In this document: piece by piece, positions 33,533-41,764 of the stretch
Layout of the letters: every line of letters begins with the position of its first letter
Numbering within the stretch: position 1 is the first letter of the stretch
NCBI RefSeq assembly: GCF_023130475.1
Contig: NZ_JAKHEX010000015.1
Location: 1 to 63,985 of the forward strand
Reading direction: 5' to 3'
Origin: Aciditerrimonas ferrireducens
Lineage (GTDB): Bacteria > Actinomycetota > Acidimicrobiia > Acidimicrobiales > UBA8190
DNA length: 63,985 nucleotides
Position numbers and translations under genes: made by a program
The notes under the pieces: generated by a model
Databases searched by the model: none
What the model was told of the DNA's origin: nothing
What the model saw: only the letters and a program-made list of their open reading frames with translations

Positions 33533-34015
33533 GTGACGACCATCGACCCGACCAGTGCCCTGGGCGCCAGCCAGGGGGCCGCAACCCAGGACCAGGCAGC
33601 GACGAGCGCATCGGCGCCCGGTGGGACCAACCCCCTGAACCAGCTTGACAACACCCAGACCTTCCTCCAGCTGCTCGTGGCCCAGCTCGAGAACCAGGAC
33701 CCGCTGAACCCGACGGACCCGACCTCGTTCATGACCGAGATCTCCCAGCTCACCTCGGTCGAGGCCCAGACCACCTTGGCGAACGAGCAGCAGGTGACGG
33801 CCGCCGACTCGATGCTCGGCGACGTCGTGACCGGCCTGGACGCCTCGGGCAAGAGCGTGAGCGGGGTGGTGACCGGGGTCCTGCTCAGCTCGACGGGCTC
33901 CCCCGAGCTGACCGTGGGGCCCGACGGCACGGCCGTCGCCCTCACGTCGGTGACGAAGGTCGCCCAGCAAGGCTCGACCACTGGGTCCTCGACCACCGCC
34001 ACGCCGACGAGCTGA
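33533..34015 (+). CDS. flgD: Flagellar hook assembly (capping) protein FlgD
   Basis: 160 residues, GTG start 33533 with CAAGGAGAGCGACGAG upstream. The conserved N-terminal block is TFLQLLVAQLENQDPLNPTDPTSFMTEISQLTSVEAQTTLAN. It is the short form seen in Gram-positives, lacking most of the C-terminal Tudor/FN3 part. FlgD caps the growing hook and flgE follows. Confidence 0.93.
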   Translation: MTTIDPTSALGASQGAATQDQAATSASAPGGTNPLNQLDNTQTFLQLLVAQLENQDPLNPTDPTSFMTEISQLTSVEAQTTLANEQQVTAADSMLGDVVTGLDASGKSVSGVVTGVLLSSTGSPELTVGPDGTAVALTSVTKVAQQGSTTGSSTTATPTS

Positions 34016-34085
34016 TTGAGCCAACCAGCACCACCGTTTCGACGACCAGACGCCACGAACCGACGACCACAAGGAGAAAGACACC

Positions 34086-35408
34086 ATGGAACGATCCCTG
34101 ATCGCCGCCACCTCGGGCATCGAGGCGAACCAGACCTATCTGGACGTGATCGGCAACGACATCGCGAACGCCAACACCACGGCCTTCAAGTCCCAGAGCG
34201 TCTCGTTCGCCGACCTGCTGAACGAGCAGGTCGCCGGCGCGACCGCCCCCACGGCCACCTCCGGTGGGATCAACCCCTACGCCGTGGGCTCGGGGGTGAA
34301 GGTCGGGACGGTGAGCGAGAACGACACCCAGGGCACCATCGAGCAGACCAACGTCCCCACCGACGTGGCCATCCAGGGCAACGGCTACCTCATCGCCAGC
34401 CAGAACGGCCAGACCCTCTACACCCGCGACGGCCAGCTCTCCACCGACGCGAACGGGCAGCTCGTCGCGCCGAACGGCGCGCTCATCCAAGGCTGGATGG
34501 CCCAGGGCGGGGTGGTGAACACGAACGCGCCGGTCGGGAACATCACGATCCCGCTCCAGTCGACGGTGCCGGCCACCGAGACCACGAACATCACTCTCGG
34601 CGGAAACCTGCCCGCCAACTCAGGAAGCGGCACCAACCCGGTGAGCTTCACCACCGATGCCTACGACTCCTTGGGGAACACGGTCCCGATCACGGTGTCG
34701 TTCTACCCGACCAGCACCGCTGGCCAGTGGACCATGGTGGTCACTGCCGAGTCGACTTCTTCATCGGGTACGACAACGACCTCCGACATCGTTGGGACAC
34801 CACCGACCTCCAGTAGTAGCGCCAGCGGGCCCACCGTCACCTTCCAGAACGGCCAGCTGAGCGGCATCTCCGGTGGTACCCAGAACGCGAACGGTTCCTG
34901 GACGGTCCAAGGGACCTGGCCGACCGGCAGTCCGTACACCTTCGGGACGACAACGGTGGACTTCACCTTCCCAGCACCGGGCTCCTCCGGCGCCGTCACC
35001 CAGTTCGCCGGGAACCAGTCGATCTCGGCGACGAGCCAGAACGGTTCCCCGGCGGGGAGCCTGCAGAGCTTCTCGATCGGGGCGGACGGGACCATCACCG
35101 GCACGTTCTCGAACGGCCAGAGCCAGACCATCGGCCAGATCGCCCTGGCGACCTTCGCCAACCCGCAGGGCCTCACGGACCTCGGGAACCTGATGTACCA
35201 GTCGACGGTGAACTCCGGGCAGCCGGTCATCAGCGCCCCGGGCTCGGGCGGGGCCGGCACCTTGGTGGGCGGGGCCCTGGAGCAGTCGAACGTGAGCCTG
35301 TCGAAGGAGCTCACGGACCTGATCGTGGCCCAGGAGGCCTACCAGGCGAACACGAAGGTCATCACCACCACGGACCAGGCGGTCCAGTCGCTGCTGCAGG
35401 TGCCGTGA
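34086..35408 (+). CDS. flgE: Flagellar hook protein FlgE
   Basis: 440 residues from ATG 34086, AAGGAGAAAG upstream. The N-terminus (IAATSGIEANQTYLDVIGNDIANANTTAFK) and C-terminus (LTDLIVAQEAYQANTKVITTTDQAVQSLLQ) are hook/rod signatures, and GSGVKVGTV and LTDLGNL are FlgE-typical. It polymerises into the hook. No flgF or flgG is seen nearby. Confidence 0.93.
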   Translation: MERSLIAATSGIEANQTYLDVIGNDIANANTTAFKSQSVSFADLLNEQVAGATAPTATSGGINPYAVGSGVKVGTVSENDTQGTIEQTNVPTDVAIQGNGYLIASQNGQTLYTRDGQLSTDANGQLVAPNGALIQGWMAQGGVVNTNAPVGNITIPLQSTVPATETTNITLGGNLPANSGSGTNPVSFTTDAYDSLGNTVPITVSFYPTSTAGQWTMVVTAESTSSSGTTTTSDIVGTPPTSSSSASGPTVTFQNGQLSGISGGTQNANGSWTVQGTWPTGSPYTFGTTTVDFTFPAPGSSGAVTQFAGNQSISATSQNGSPAGSLQSFSIGADGTITGTFSNGQSQTIGQIALATFANPQGLTDLGNLMYQSTVNSGQPVISAPGSGGAGTLVGGALEQSNVSLSKELTDLIVAQEAYQANTKVITTTDQAVQSLLQVP

Positions 35409-35427
35409 CGGATCGGCCCGAAAGGCC

Positions 35428-35455
35428 TCAACCGCGGCGCCGGCGTTGCCGATGC
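35428..35455 (+). promoter_or_regulatory. Sigma28-like promoter for fliM-fliN-fliOPQR-flhB
   Basis: TCAA-N16-GCCGATGC, exact consensus, 19 bp after the flgE stop. The predicted leader to the fliM start is about 100 nt. The rest of the 158-bp gap holds no gene. Confidence 0.8.
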
Positions 35456-35566
35456 GTTGTGGAGAGCGGAGGGGCGGAGGCGGCGGGCCTCCGCCCCCGC
35501 CGACTGGCCGGGCCAGCAGCCCGGGGCCCGGGGAGGGCCTGAGCGAGAGGCAGCGAGCGACGGAGC

Positions 35567-36517
35567 ATGGTGGCGCTCAGGACGGAGGAACAGGAGATGC
35601 CGGCGGGCGAGCCGGCGTCGGAGAACGGCGGCCGGCGGGTCCGGCCCTACGACTTCCAGCGCCAGGAGGCCCTCGACCGGGGCCGGCTGCGGCGCCTGGA
35701 GCCGGTGCTCGAGGTGCTGGCCCACCGGATGGCGGGGGCCCTCACGAGCACCCTGCGGCTTGCCAGCAAGGTCGAGGTCGGCGAGCTAGACCAGCAGCGC
35801 TGGGAGCACTACGCGGCCAGCCTGCCCGAGCCGACCTTCCTCTGCTCGGCCACCGTCGTGCCCTACGGCGGCCGGATCGTCCTGCACCTTCCCCTGCCCT
35901 TGGCGCTCACCGCGGTGGAGCTCCGCATGGGGGGCACGGGCCGGCCGGCCCCCGAGCCCCGGGCCCTCACGGAGATCGAGCAGCGGCTGGTGAGCGACCT
36001 GGCCCAGCGGATGCTGGCCGAGCTGCCCCCGGCCTTCGCCCCGGTGCTCAACGTGTCCATCGGGGCGCTCAGCTCGGTGGCGAGCAGCATGTTCCTCCAG
36101 GCGGTCAAGCCCACCGAGATGTGCCTCATCGTGGCCCTGCGGGTGGTGCTCGGAGACCTGGACGGGGCGGCGGCCAGCCTCTGCGTGCCGATCTCGGTGC
36201 TGCTGCCCATCCTCGACGCCTTGGAGCGCCTCGACCAGACCGAGGGCGGCGAGAGCCACGCGGACGCCAGCCAGGTGCGCCTCCGGGAGCGCCTGCTCGA
36301 GGTGCCGGTCGAGGTGGTGGTCTGCTTCCCCGACGTCTTCCTGCCGCCCGAGGAGCTCCTGGGACTGCGGCCCGGGGACGTCGTGCCCCTGCACCGGGAA
36401 GTGGACAAGGCCCTGCAGCTGCGGGCCGAGGGTGAGCCCTACCGGTCGGTGCGCCTGACCGCCCGGGGCAAGCGGCTGGCCGCGGTGGTGGTCGAGGACG
36501 AGGAACGGGAGGCGTGA
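35567..36517 (+). CDS. fliM: Flagellar motor switch protein FliM, short N-terminus
   Basis: 316 residues from ATG 35567 (ATG 35597 also possible). The middle domain begins VRPYDFQRQEALDRGRLRRL and contains PLPLALTAVELRMGG and LTEIEQRLVSDLAQRML. The C-terminal SpoA-type FliN-like domain is at about 240-310 (LEVPVEVVVCFPDVFLPPEELLGLRPGDVV). The N-terminal CheY-binding peptide (LSQ-EIDALL type), present in most FliM, is missing; only about 25 unrelated residues precede the core. It overlaps fliN by 4 bp. Confidence 0.9.
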   Translation: MVALRTEEQEMPAGEPASENGGRRVRPYDFQRQEALDRGRLRRLEPVLEVLAHRMAGALTSTLRLASKVEVGELDQQRWEHYAASLPEPTFLCSATVVPYGGRIVLHLPLPLALTAVELRMGGTGRPAPEPRALTEIEQRLVSDLAQRMLAELPPAFAPVLNVSIGALSSVASSMFLQAVKPTEMCLIVALRVVLGDLDGAAASLCVPISVLLPILDALERLDQTEGGESHADASQVRLRERLLEVPVEVVVCFPDVFLPPEELLGLRPGDVVPLHREVDKALQLRAEGEPYRSVRLTARGKRLAAVVVEDEEREA

Positions 36518-36972
36518 TCGTGGAGAGCGTGCAGGAAGCGACAGTCCTCGGAGCAGCGGAGCAGCCCGGCACTCCCGAGGCTGCGGGGGGCCCGGTCCCG
36601 GCCAGTGCACCGGAGCCGGGCCCCGGCGGGACGCCCGCGGAGGGGCCGCGGCCAGCGGCCGCCCCGGCGCCGGCCGCCGCTGCGGTGGCCGCGGCCATGG
36701 GCGGGACGGGGAGTGGCGCGGGGAGCCGACACGCCCTACGGGTCCTGCAGAACGTCGAGCTGGCGGTCACCGTCGAGCTGGGCCGGGCCCGGCTGGCGGT
36801 CCGGGAGCTGCTGGAGCTGCGGGCCGGCTCGATCGTCGAGCTGGACCGGGCCGCCGGGTCCCTGGTGGACGTCATGGTGAACGGCACCCTGCTCGCCCGG
36901 GGCGAGGTGGTCGTGGTCGACGACGAGCTCGGCGTCCGGATCACCGAGGTGGTCGGCGGGGAGCCGGCGTGA
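36514..36972 (+). CDS. fliN: Flagellar motor switch protein FliN
   Basis: 152 residues, GTG start in the fliM stop. The first 70 residues are Pro/Ala-rich linker. The SpoA domain occupies about 70-150 (LQNVELAVTVELGRARLAVRELLELRAGSIVELDR, then DVMVNGTLLARGEVVVVDDELGVRITEVV). FliN forms the lower C ring, which switches rotation and docks FliH-FliI. It overlaps fliO by 4 bp. Confidence 0.93.
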   Translation: MIVESVQEATVLGAAEQPGTPEAAGGPVPASAPEPGPGGTPAEGPRPAAAPAPAAAAVAAAMGGTGSGAGSRHALRVLQNVELAVTVELGRARLAVRELLELRAGSIVELDRAAGSLVDVMVNGTLLARGEVVVVDDELGVRITEVVGGEPA

Positions 36973-37760
36973 ACCGGGCCGCTGCGCACCCGGCGCTGGC
37001 CCACCGGGCGTCGGCCCACCGGGCGGCGGCCTCCCCCGTGGCGAGCGTCGGGCACCGGGCGGCGACGGGCAGCGCCCATCTGGCCGGGTCCCTCGGTGCC
37101 CAGAGCATCTCGGCCACCAGCCTCCTGTTGCAGCTGGCGGTCGGCTTGGCGGTGGTGGTCGGCTTGGTCTACCTCACGGCCCGCCTGCTGCGGGGCCGCC
37201 TGGGGGCACGGCTGACCGGTGCTGGGTCCCGGGGAGCCCGGTCGGCTCGGGGCCAGGCGGTGGCGGTGCTCGGCCGCCAGAGCCTCGGCAAGGGGGTGTC
37301 GGTGGCCCTCGTGCAGGTGGCGGAGCGGGCCTACCTGCTCGGGGTGACCCCGGGCCGGGTGCAGAAGGTGGCGGCCCTGGACCCGAGCGCTCTTGGGACC
37401 GGGGGACCCGAGGAGCCGAGCGCCGGTCCGCGACGCTGGCTGGCAGCCGGCCGGCCCGGGACGGCGTCGGGGTCACCGGCCCTGCCGGCCTGGGTGCAGA
37501 AGGTGCCCGGCCTCTCGGGCCTAGAAGCCCGGCTGCGGGCGGCGACCGGGCACGAAGGGTCGGGCGAGGCGGCCCGGCCAGCGGGCACGGGGCCGAGCGC
37601 ACAGGCGGAGCGGCGCCGAAACGACGGGAGTCGTGGCGGCGGGAGCGGGACGGGCCAGGGACGGGCCCGGACGAGGTCCCAGGCGGGCCGGCGGCCCGCT
37701 GGGGACGAGACATGGACGTCGGCCATCGCAGAGCTCAAGGAGCGCCTCGAGCGGGTCTGA
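36969..37760 (+). CDS. fliO: FliO-like flagellar biosynthetic protein
   Basis: 263 residues. One membrane helix (about 47-68, LLLQLAVGLAVVVGLVYLTARLL) precedes a small beta domain (VAVLGRQSLGKGVSVALVQVAERAYLLGVTPGRV) as in FliO; the rest is a long basic, disordered tail. FliO helps FliP assemble in the export gate. The call depends on helix, domain pattern and position between fliN and fliP, since FliO is poorly conserved. Confidence 0.8.
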   Translation: MNRAAAHPALAHRASAHRAAASPVASVGHRAATGSAHLAGSLGAQSISATSLLLQLAVGLAVVVGLVYLTARLLRGRLGARLTGAGSRGARSARGQAVAVLGRQSLGKGVSVALVQVAERAYLLGVTPGRVQKVAALDPSALGTGGPEEPSAGPRRWLAAGRPGTASGSPALPAWVQKVPGLSGLEARLRAATGHEGSGEAARPAGTGPSAQAERRRNDGSRGGGSGTGQGRARTRSQAGRRPAGDETWTSAIAELKERLERV

Positions 37761-37875
37761 CCCGCCGCGCTCGACTGGACCTGGAGGACCGACACGTGAA
37801 GGACGCTCCGACGGGGCTCGACCCGGCGCGCCCGGGGAGGGCCCGGCGTCAGCACCACACGCAGGAGCGGGGACC

Positions 37876-38592
37876 GTGCTGAGCAGCGTGCTGCCCGGCC
37901 TGCTGCTCGGCGGCCACCTGCTGGCCGCCGGCTCGTCGATCACGGTGAACCTGGGGCGGACCCTGTCGAAGCCCTCGGAGAGCATCGTGGTGCTGCTCGC
38001 CGTCACCTTGCTGGCGGTGGCGCCCTCGCTGCTGATCCTGCTCACCGGGTTCACCCGGATCGTCATCGTGCTGTCACTGACCCGCAACGCCCTCGGGCTG
38101 AACTCGGTGCCGCCGAACCAGGTGCTGGCCGGCCTCGCGCTGTTCTTGTCGCTGTTCTTGATGATGCCGACCCTGAAGCAGATCAACCAGGTGGCCGTCC
38201 AGCCCTACCTGCACGGCAAGGAGACCGCCGTCCAGGCCTACCGGGCCGCCGAGGAGCCGCTTCGGTCCTGGATGCTCGAGCAGACCGGCGGCTCGGAGCT
38301 GGCGCTGACCACCGGCATCGACCACGAGCATCCGGCCAAGCCCCAGGACGTCTCCATGGCCGCCCTGGTGCCCGCGTTCTTGCTCTCGCAGCTCAAGTCG
38401 GCGTTCATCATCGGGTTCGTCATCTTCGTGCCGTTCCTCATCATCGACCTCGTGGTCTCCTCGGTGCTGATGTCCATCGGGGTGGTCATGCTGCCCCCGA
38501 CGCTCGTGTCCTTGCCGTTCAAGCTGCTGCTGTTCGTCATGGTGAACGGCTGGGTGCTCGTGACCCACACCGTGCTGGTGAGCTTCCGATGA
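37876..38592 (+). CDS. fliP: Flagellar export gate protein FliP
   Basis: 238 residues from GTG 37876 with CAGGAGCGGGG upstream. Diagnostic segments are SLLILLTGFTRIVIVLSLTRNALGLNSVPPNQVLAGLALFLSLF, ALVPAFLLSQLKSAFIIGF and MSIGVVMLPPTLVSLPFKLLLFVMVNGW. FliP forms the core of the FliPQR export channel. The frame is open further upstream, but the start is fixed by the site and by family length. Confidence 0.95.
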   Translation: MLSSVLPGLLLGGHLLAAGSSITVNLGRTLSKPSESIVVLLAVTLLAVAPSLLILLTGFTRIVIVLSLTRNALGLNSVPPNQVLAGLALFLSLFLMMPTLKQINQVAVQPYLHGKETAVQAYRAAEEPLRSWMLEQTGGSELALTTGIDHEHPAKPQDVSMAALVPAFLLSQLKSAFIIGFVIFVPFLIIDLVVSSVLMSIGVVMLPPTLVSLPFKLLLFVMVNGWVLVTHTVLVSFR

Positions 38593-38861
38593 CCGACGTC
38601 GAGGTCACCCACCTTGGGATGCAGGCCCTGCTGATGGCGGCGAAGCTCGCCGCCCCGGTGCTGCTGGCCAGCTTGACGGTGGGCTTGGCGGTGTCGCTGT
38701 TCCAGTCGATCACCCAGCTCCAGGAGATGTCCCTCACCTTCGTGCCGAAGCTGGCGGCGATCTCGCTGGTGCTGCTGGTGGCCGGGCACTGGATGCTGAA
38801 CCAGTTCGTGGGCTACGTGGACAACCTCTTCGCCCACGCGGCGGTGCTGGCCGGCGGTTGA
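38589..38861 (+). CDS. fliQ: Flagellar export gate protein FliQ
   Basis: 90 residues with two membrane helices (MAAKLAAPVLLASLTVGLAVSLFQSITQLQEMSLTFVPK, then LVLLVAGHWMLNQFVGYV). Overlaps fliP by 4 bp. It packs around FliP-FliR in the export channel. Confidence 0.95.
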   Translation: MTDVEVTHLGMQALLMAAKLAAPVLLASLTVGLAVSLFQSITQLQEMSLTFVPKLAAISLVLLVAGHWMLNQFVGYVDNLFAHAAVLAGG

Positions 38862-38879
38862 GGCGCGCGAGGCGGGGCG

Positions 38880-39659
38880 GTGCAGGTCGACCTGAGCGGG
38901 CCCTGGCTGCTCGCGGTGCTGCTCGGCACGGTCCGGGCTGCGGCGTGGCTGGCGGTGGTCCCCCCGTTCTCGACGGCCATGACCGGGGGGATGCCGAGGA
39001 TGGCCCTCATGGGGGTGGCGGTGGGCCTCGGGGTGCTCTCGGCCCCCCTGCTGCTGGCCCACGGGGTGCCGACGAGCACTGCCGGGCTCATCGGCCAGGT
39101 GGTCCTCGGGGTCTTCGTCGGGGCCGCCCTCGGGTTCGTGGTGCGGCTGCTGGTCTCGGCGGTGGCCGGGGCGGGGAGCCTCGTGGACCTCTTCGGGGGG
39201 ATCACGCCCCTGCCGGCCTACGACCCGGTCTCCGCCAGCGAGATCCCGATCGTCGGCCAGCTGTACGACCAGCTGGCCATCGTGGTGCTCTTCGCGTCGA
39301 ACGGGGAGCTGCTCGTGATCCAGGGGTTTGAGACCTCGTTCCGGGTGAGCGGGGGCCCGATCGACCATTTCGGCGGGACGGTCCTGCCCGGGGTGCTGGC
39401 CAGCGGACTGGCGACGTTCTTCACCGCGGCGCTCGAGATCGCCGCCCCGATCCTGGTGGTGCTGTTCTCCTTGCAGGTGGCCCTGGCCCTGTTGGCCAAG
39501 GCGGCGCCGCAGGTGAACGCCTGGTGGCTGGGCCTGCCCCTCCAGGTCGTCTTGGCCCTGGTGCTCACGGCCTTCTCGCTGCGGGTGGTGCCAGGAGCCT
39601 TGGCGAACCTGCTGCAGGTCATGGTGGGGGACGTCCGGGCCCTGGTGGGCCTGGGCTGA
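38880..39659 (+). CDS. fliR: Flagellar export gate protein FliR
   Basis: 259 residues, GTG start 38880, 18 bp after fliQ. It is hydrophobic with about six membrane helices. Family elements are RAAAWLAVVPPFS, the GALGF-like VGAALGFVVRLLVSAV and the C-terminal VNAWWLGLPLQVVLALVLTAFSL. It completes the FliPQR channel that FlhB wraps. Confidence 0.93.
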   Translation: MQVDLSGPWLLAVLLGTVRAAAWLAVVPPFSTAMTGGMPRMALMGVAVGLGVLSAPLLLAHGVPTSTAGLIGQVVLGVFVGAALGFVVRLLVSAVAGAGSLVDLFGGITPLPAYDPVSASEIPIVGQLYDQLAIVVLFASNGELLVIQGFETSFRVSGGPIDHFGGTVLPGVLASGLATFFTAALEIAAPILVVLFSLQVALALLAKAAPQVNAWWLGLPLQVVLALVLTAFSLRVVPGALANLLQVMVGDVRALVGLG

Positions 39660-39674
39660 ACGGGGAGCGCCGCG

Positions 39675-40775
39675 ATGGCCAGGCGGGACGAGCGCACCGA
39701 GAAGCCCACCCCGAAACGCCGGCGCGAGGCCCGCCAGGAGGGCCGGATCGCGAAGACCCCGGAGCTGGCCGGCTGGCTGGCCGTCCTGGTGGCCTCCATG
39801 GCGCTGCCGGCGGCCTTCGGCGACGGGGAGCGCCGGGTCCTCGGGGTGCTGGCCCAGGCGAGCCACGTCATGGCCGATCCGACCAGTGCCGGGGCCCTCG
39901 CGGTGCTGCGCACCGGTCTGGTGGCCGCCGCCGAGATCGTCTTGCCGGTGGCGGGGGTGATGGCCGCGGTGTCGCTTGCTGCGACCGCGGCACAGGTCGG
40001 CCCGGTGCTGGCCTGGAAAGCGGCCCGTCCCCAGTTCTCCCGGCTCAACCCCTTGACGGGCATCAAGCGGCTGTTCTCCGCCCAGTCCCTCTGGATGCTC
40101 GCGAAGGAGGTCCTCAAGCTGGCGGTCATCGGGGCGCTCGCGTACCGGACGATGGACGCCATGGTGCGGCTCATGCTCGGAGCGCAGCTGACCGGCATCG
40201 GCCCCGCCGTGGCCTACGCCGGGGGCGCCCTGGTGGGCCTGGTGCGCCAGGTGGCCCTGGCCGGGCTGGTGCTCGCCGGGTTCGACTACGCCTTCCAGCG
40301 CCGCCGGGTCGGCCAGCAGCTGAAGATGACGAAGCAGGAGGTGAAAGAGGAGTTCCGCCAGCACGAGGGCGACCCGCTGCTCAAGGGCCAGATCCGCAAG
40401 AAGCAGCGGGCCCTCTCCCGGCTGCGCATGATGGCCGCGGTGGCGAAAGCGGACGTGGTGGTGACGAACCCGACGCACGTCGCGGTGGCACTGCGTTACG
40501 AGCCGGGCAGCGGCCAGGCCCCCCGGGTCGTGGCCAAGGGCGCGGACCACCTGGCCGCCCGGATCCGGGAAGAAGCCCGGCGACATGGCGTCCCCGTCGT
40601 CGAGGACCCGCCCCTGGCCCGGGCGCTGCACGCCGCTTGTGACCTCGACGACCTGGTCCCCGTCGAGCTCTACCTGGCGGTCGCCCGGCTCCTCGCCTTC
40701 GTCTTCACCCTCCCCGACGTGGTCCGCCGCTCGGGCCGGGTGCATCGCCGGCCGGTCTCGGCCATGGTCGCGTGA
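39675..40775 (+). CDS. flhB: Flagellar export switch protein FlhB
   Basis: 366 residues. N-terminal EKPTPKRRREARQEGRIAKTPEL, four membrane helices, then LKMTKQEVKEEFRQHEGDPLLKGQIRKKQR and the autocleavage motif NPTH in VVVTNPTHVAVALRY. FlhB changes export specificity from hook to filament after FliK's signal. It is 15 bp behind fliR. The C-terminal tail (RSGRVHRRPVSAMVA) is longer than usual. Confidence 0.95.
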   Translation: MARRDERTEKPTPKRRREARQEGRIAKTPELAGWLAVLVASMALPAAFGDGERRVLGVLAQASHVMADPTSAGALAVLRTGLVAAAEIVLPVAGVMAAVSLAATAAQVGPVLAWKAARPQFSRLNPLTGIKRLFSAQSLWMLAKEVLKLAVIGALAYRTMDAMVRLMLGAQLTGIGPAVAYAGGALVGLVRQVALAGLVLAGFDYAFQRRRVGQQLKMTKQEVKEEFRQHEGDPLLKGQIRKKQRALSRLRMMAAVAKADVVVTNPTHVAVALRYEPGSGQAPRVVAKGADHLAARIREEARRHGVPVVEDPPLARALHAACDLDDLVPVELYLAVARLLAFVFTLPDVVRRSGRVHRRPVSAMVA

Positions 40776-40873
40776 GGCCGGGGTTGTCGACAGGAGGGGA
40801 GGGTTCCAGTGGCGGCGGGCGAGGCGAGGACCGAGGATGGACGGGTCCGGGGGGAGCGAGGGAGGGGCGGGTG

Positions 40874-41674
40874 ATGGTCGAGGAGCGAGGCGGGGTCGAG
40901 GAGGCGGGGGTCGAGGAGGCAGCCCTCGATGCCCTGGTGGGTCGCTGGGCCATGCTCCGGCCGGCCGACGGCCAGCCGGTGGAGGCGGCGGGAGGAGCCA
41001 GGGGGGCACGGCCAGGGGTCGGCCCGACGGGGTCGGCCGGCTCGCCGGGCGGCGGCCAGGTGGTGTCCCTCGCCGGGGTGGTCCTCGCCGACGACGCCGT
41101 CGAAGCGGCGGTCATGGCCCTCGAAGGCGGGGTGCTGCGCTGCGAGACCCGGGACCGGCGCGCCGCGGGGCTCGACGAGCGACCGGTGCTGGTCGAGTTC
41201 GGCACCCCCGCCGCCATGCTCCAGGTCCCCGCGACGGCGCGGGTGCTGGTGAGCTGGCCCCTGCCGGTCGTGCTGGCCCTGACCCCGAGCGGGCCGGTGG
41301 AGCAGTACCAGCGGCGGGTCTGGGTGCGGGTCCCGGTGGCCGTGCCGGTGGAGGTGGCGGTGGCGGCCACAGTGGAAGGGGAGGCGGGCAGCGAGGAGCC
41401 TCGGGTGGCGACGGTGAGCCGGGACCTCTCGGCGGGGGGCTGCCGGCTGGAGCTCGTCCCGGGCCTCGAGCGGCTCGGCCCGGGGGACGAGCGGAGGGTG
41501 GTGCTGGGCCTCCCGGACCAGCCGCTCGTGCTGGCCGCCCGGGTGGTCGGCCGGGGGGAGCGGGATCGGACCCTGCGCCTCGAGTTCCTGGCGCCGCCCG
41601 AGGCGGCGGTGAAGCGGCTGCTGCGGTTCGTCTTCGACGTGCAGCTCCGCCAGCGCCGGGGCCAGGACCCCTAG
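40874..41674 (+). CDS. PilZ-domain c-di-GMP receptor, YcgR-like
   Basis: 266 residues from ATG 40874 (GTG 40871 just before). The C-terminal PilZ domain (about 155-265) has both c-di-GMP elements: RRVWVRV (the RxxxR motif) and DLSAGGCRLE (the D/N-x-S-x-x-G motif), with a preceding YcgR-N-like beta domain (ALEGGVLRCETRD ... VLVSWPLPVVLAL). Such proteins bind c-di-GMP and slow the motor or act on export. It is the first gene after flhB, only 98 bp away, so probably co-transcribed. Confidence 0.87.
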   Translation: MVEERGGVEEAGVEEAALDALVGRWAMLRPADGQPVEAAGGARGARPGVGPTGSAGSPGGGQVVSLAGVVLADDAVEAAVMALEGGVLRCETRDRRAAGLDERPVLVEFGTPAAMLQVPATARVLVSWPLPVVLALTPSGPVEQYQRRVWVRVPVAVPVEVAVAATVEGEAGSEEPRVATVSRDLSAGGCRLELVPGLERLGPGDERRVVLGLPDQPLVLAARVVGRGERDRTLRLEFLAPPEAAVKRLLRFVFDVQLRQRRGQDP

Positions 41675-41696
41675 CGCGCGGGCCCACAACGGGCCG

Positions 41697-41724
41697 TCAA
41701 GGCCGGGCCCGGGCGTGCCGATGG
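41697..41724 (+). promoter_or_regulatory. Sigma28-like promoter for the GAF/degenerate GGDEF gene
   Basis: TCAA-N16-GCCGATGG, exact consensus, 40 bp before the GTG start. Places this signalling gene, and possibly the overlapping argG, in the flagellar regulon. Confidence 0.78.
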
Positions 41725-41764
41725 GGGGAGGGCCGGGACGGAACCCGGCAGAGGAAGGGGCGCG

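Noticed and set aside
34027..34055. A further sigma28-like site before flgE (CCAA-N16-GACGAC)
   Set aside because: The spacer is right, but the -10 has two mismatches in its six-base core and the -35 has one; flgE is probably served from upstream.
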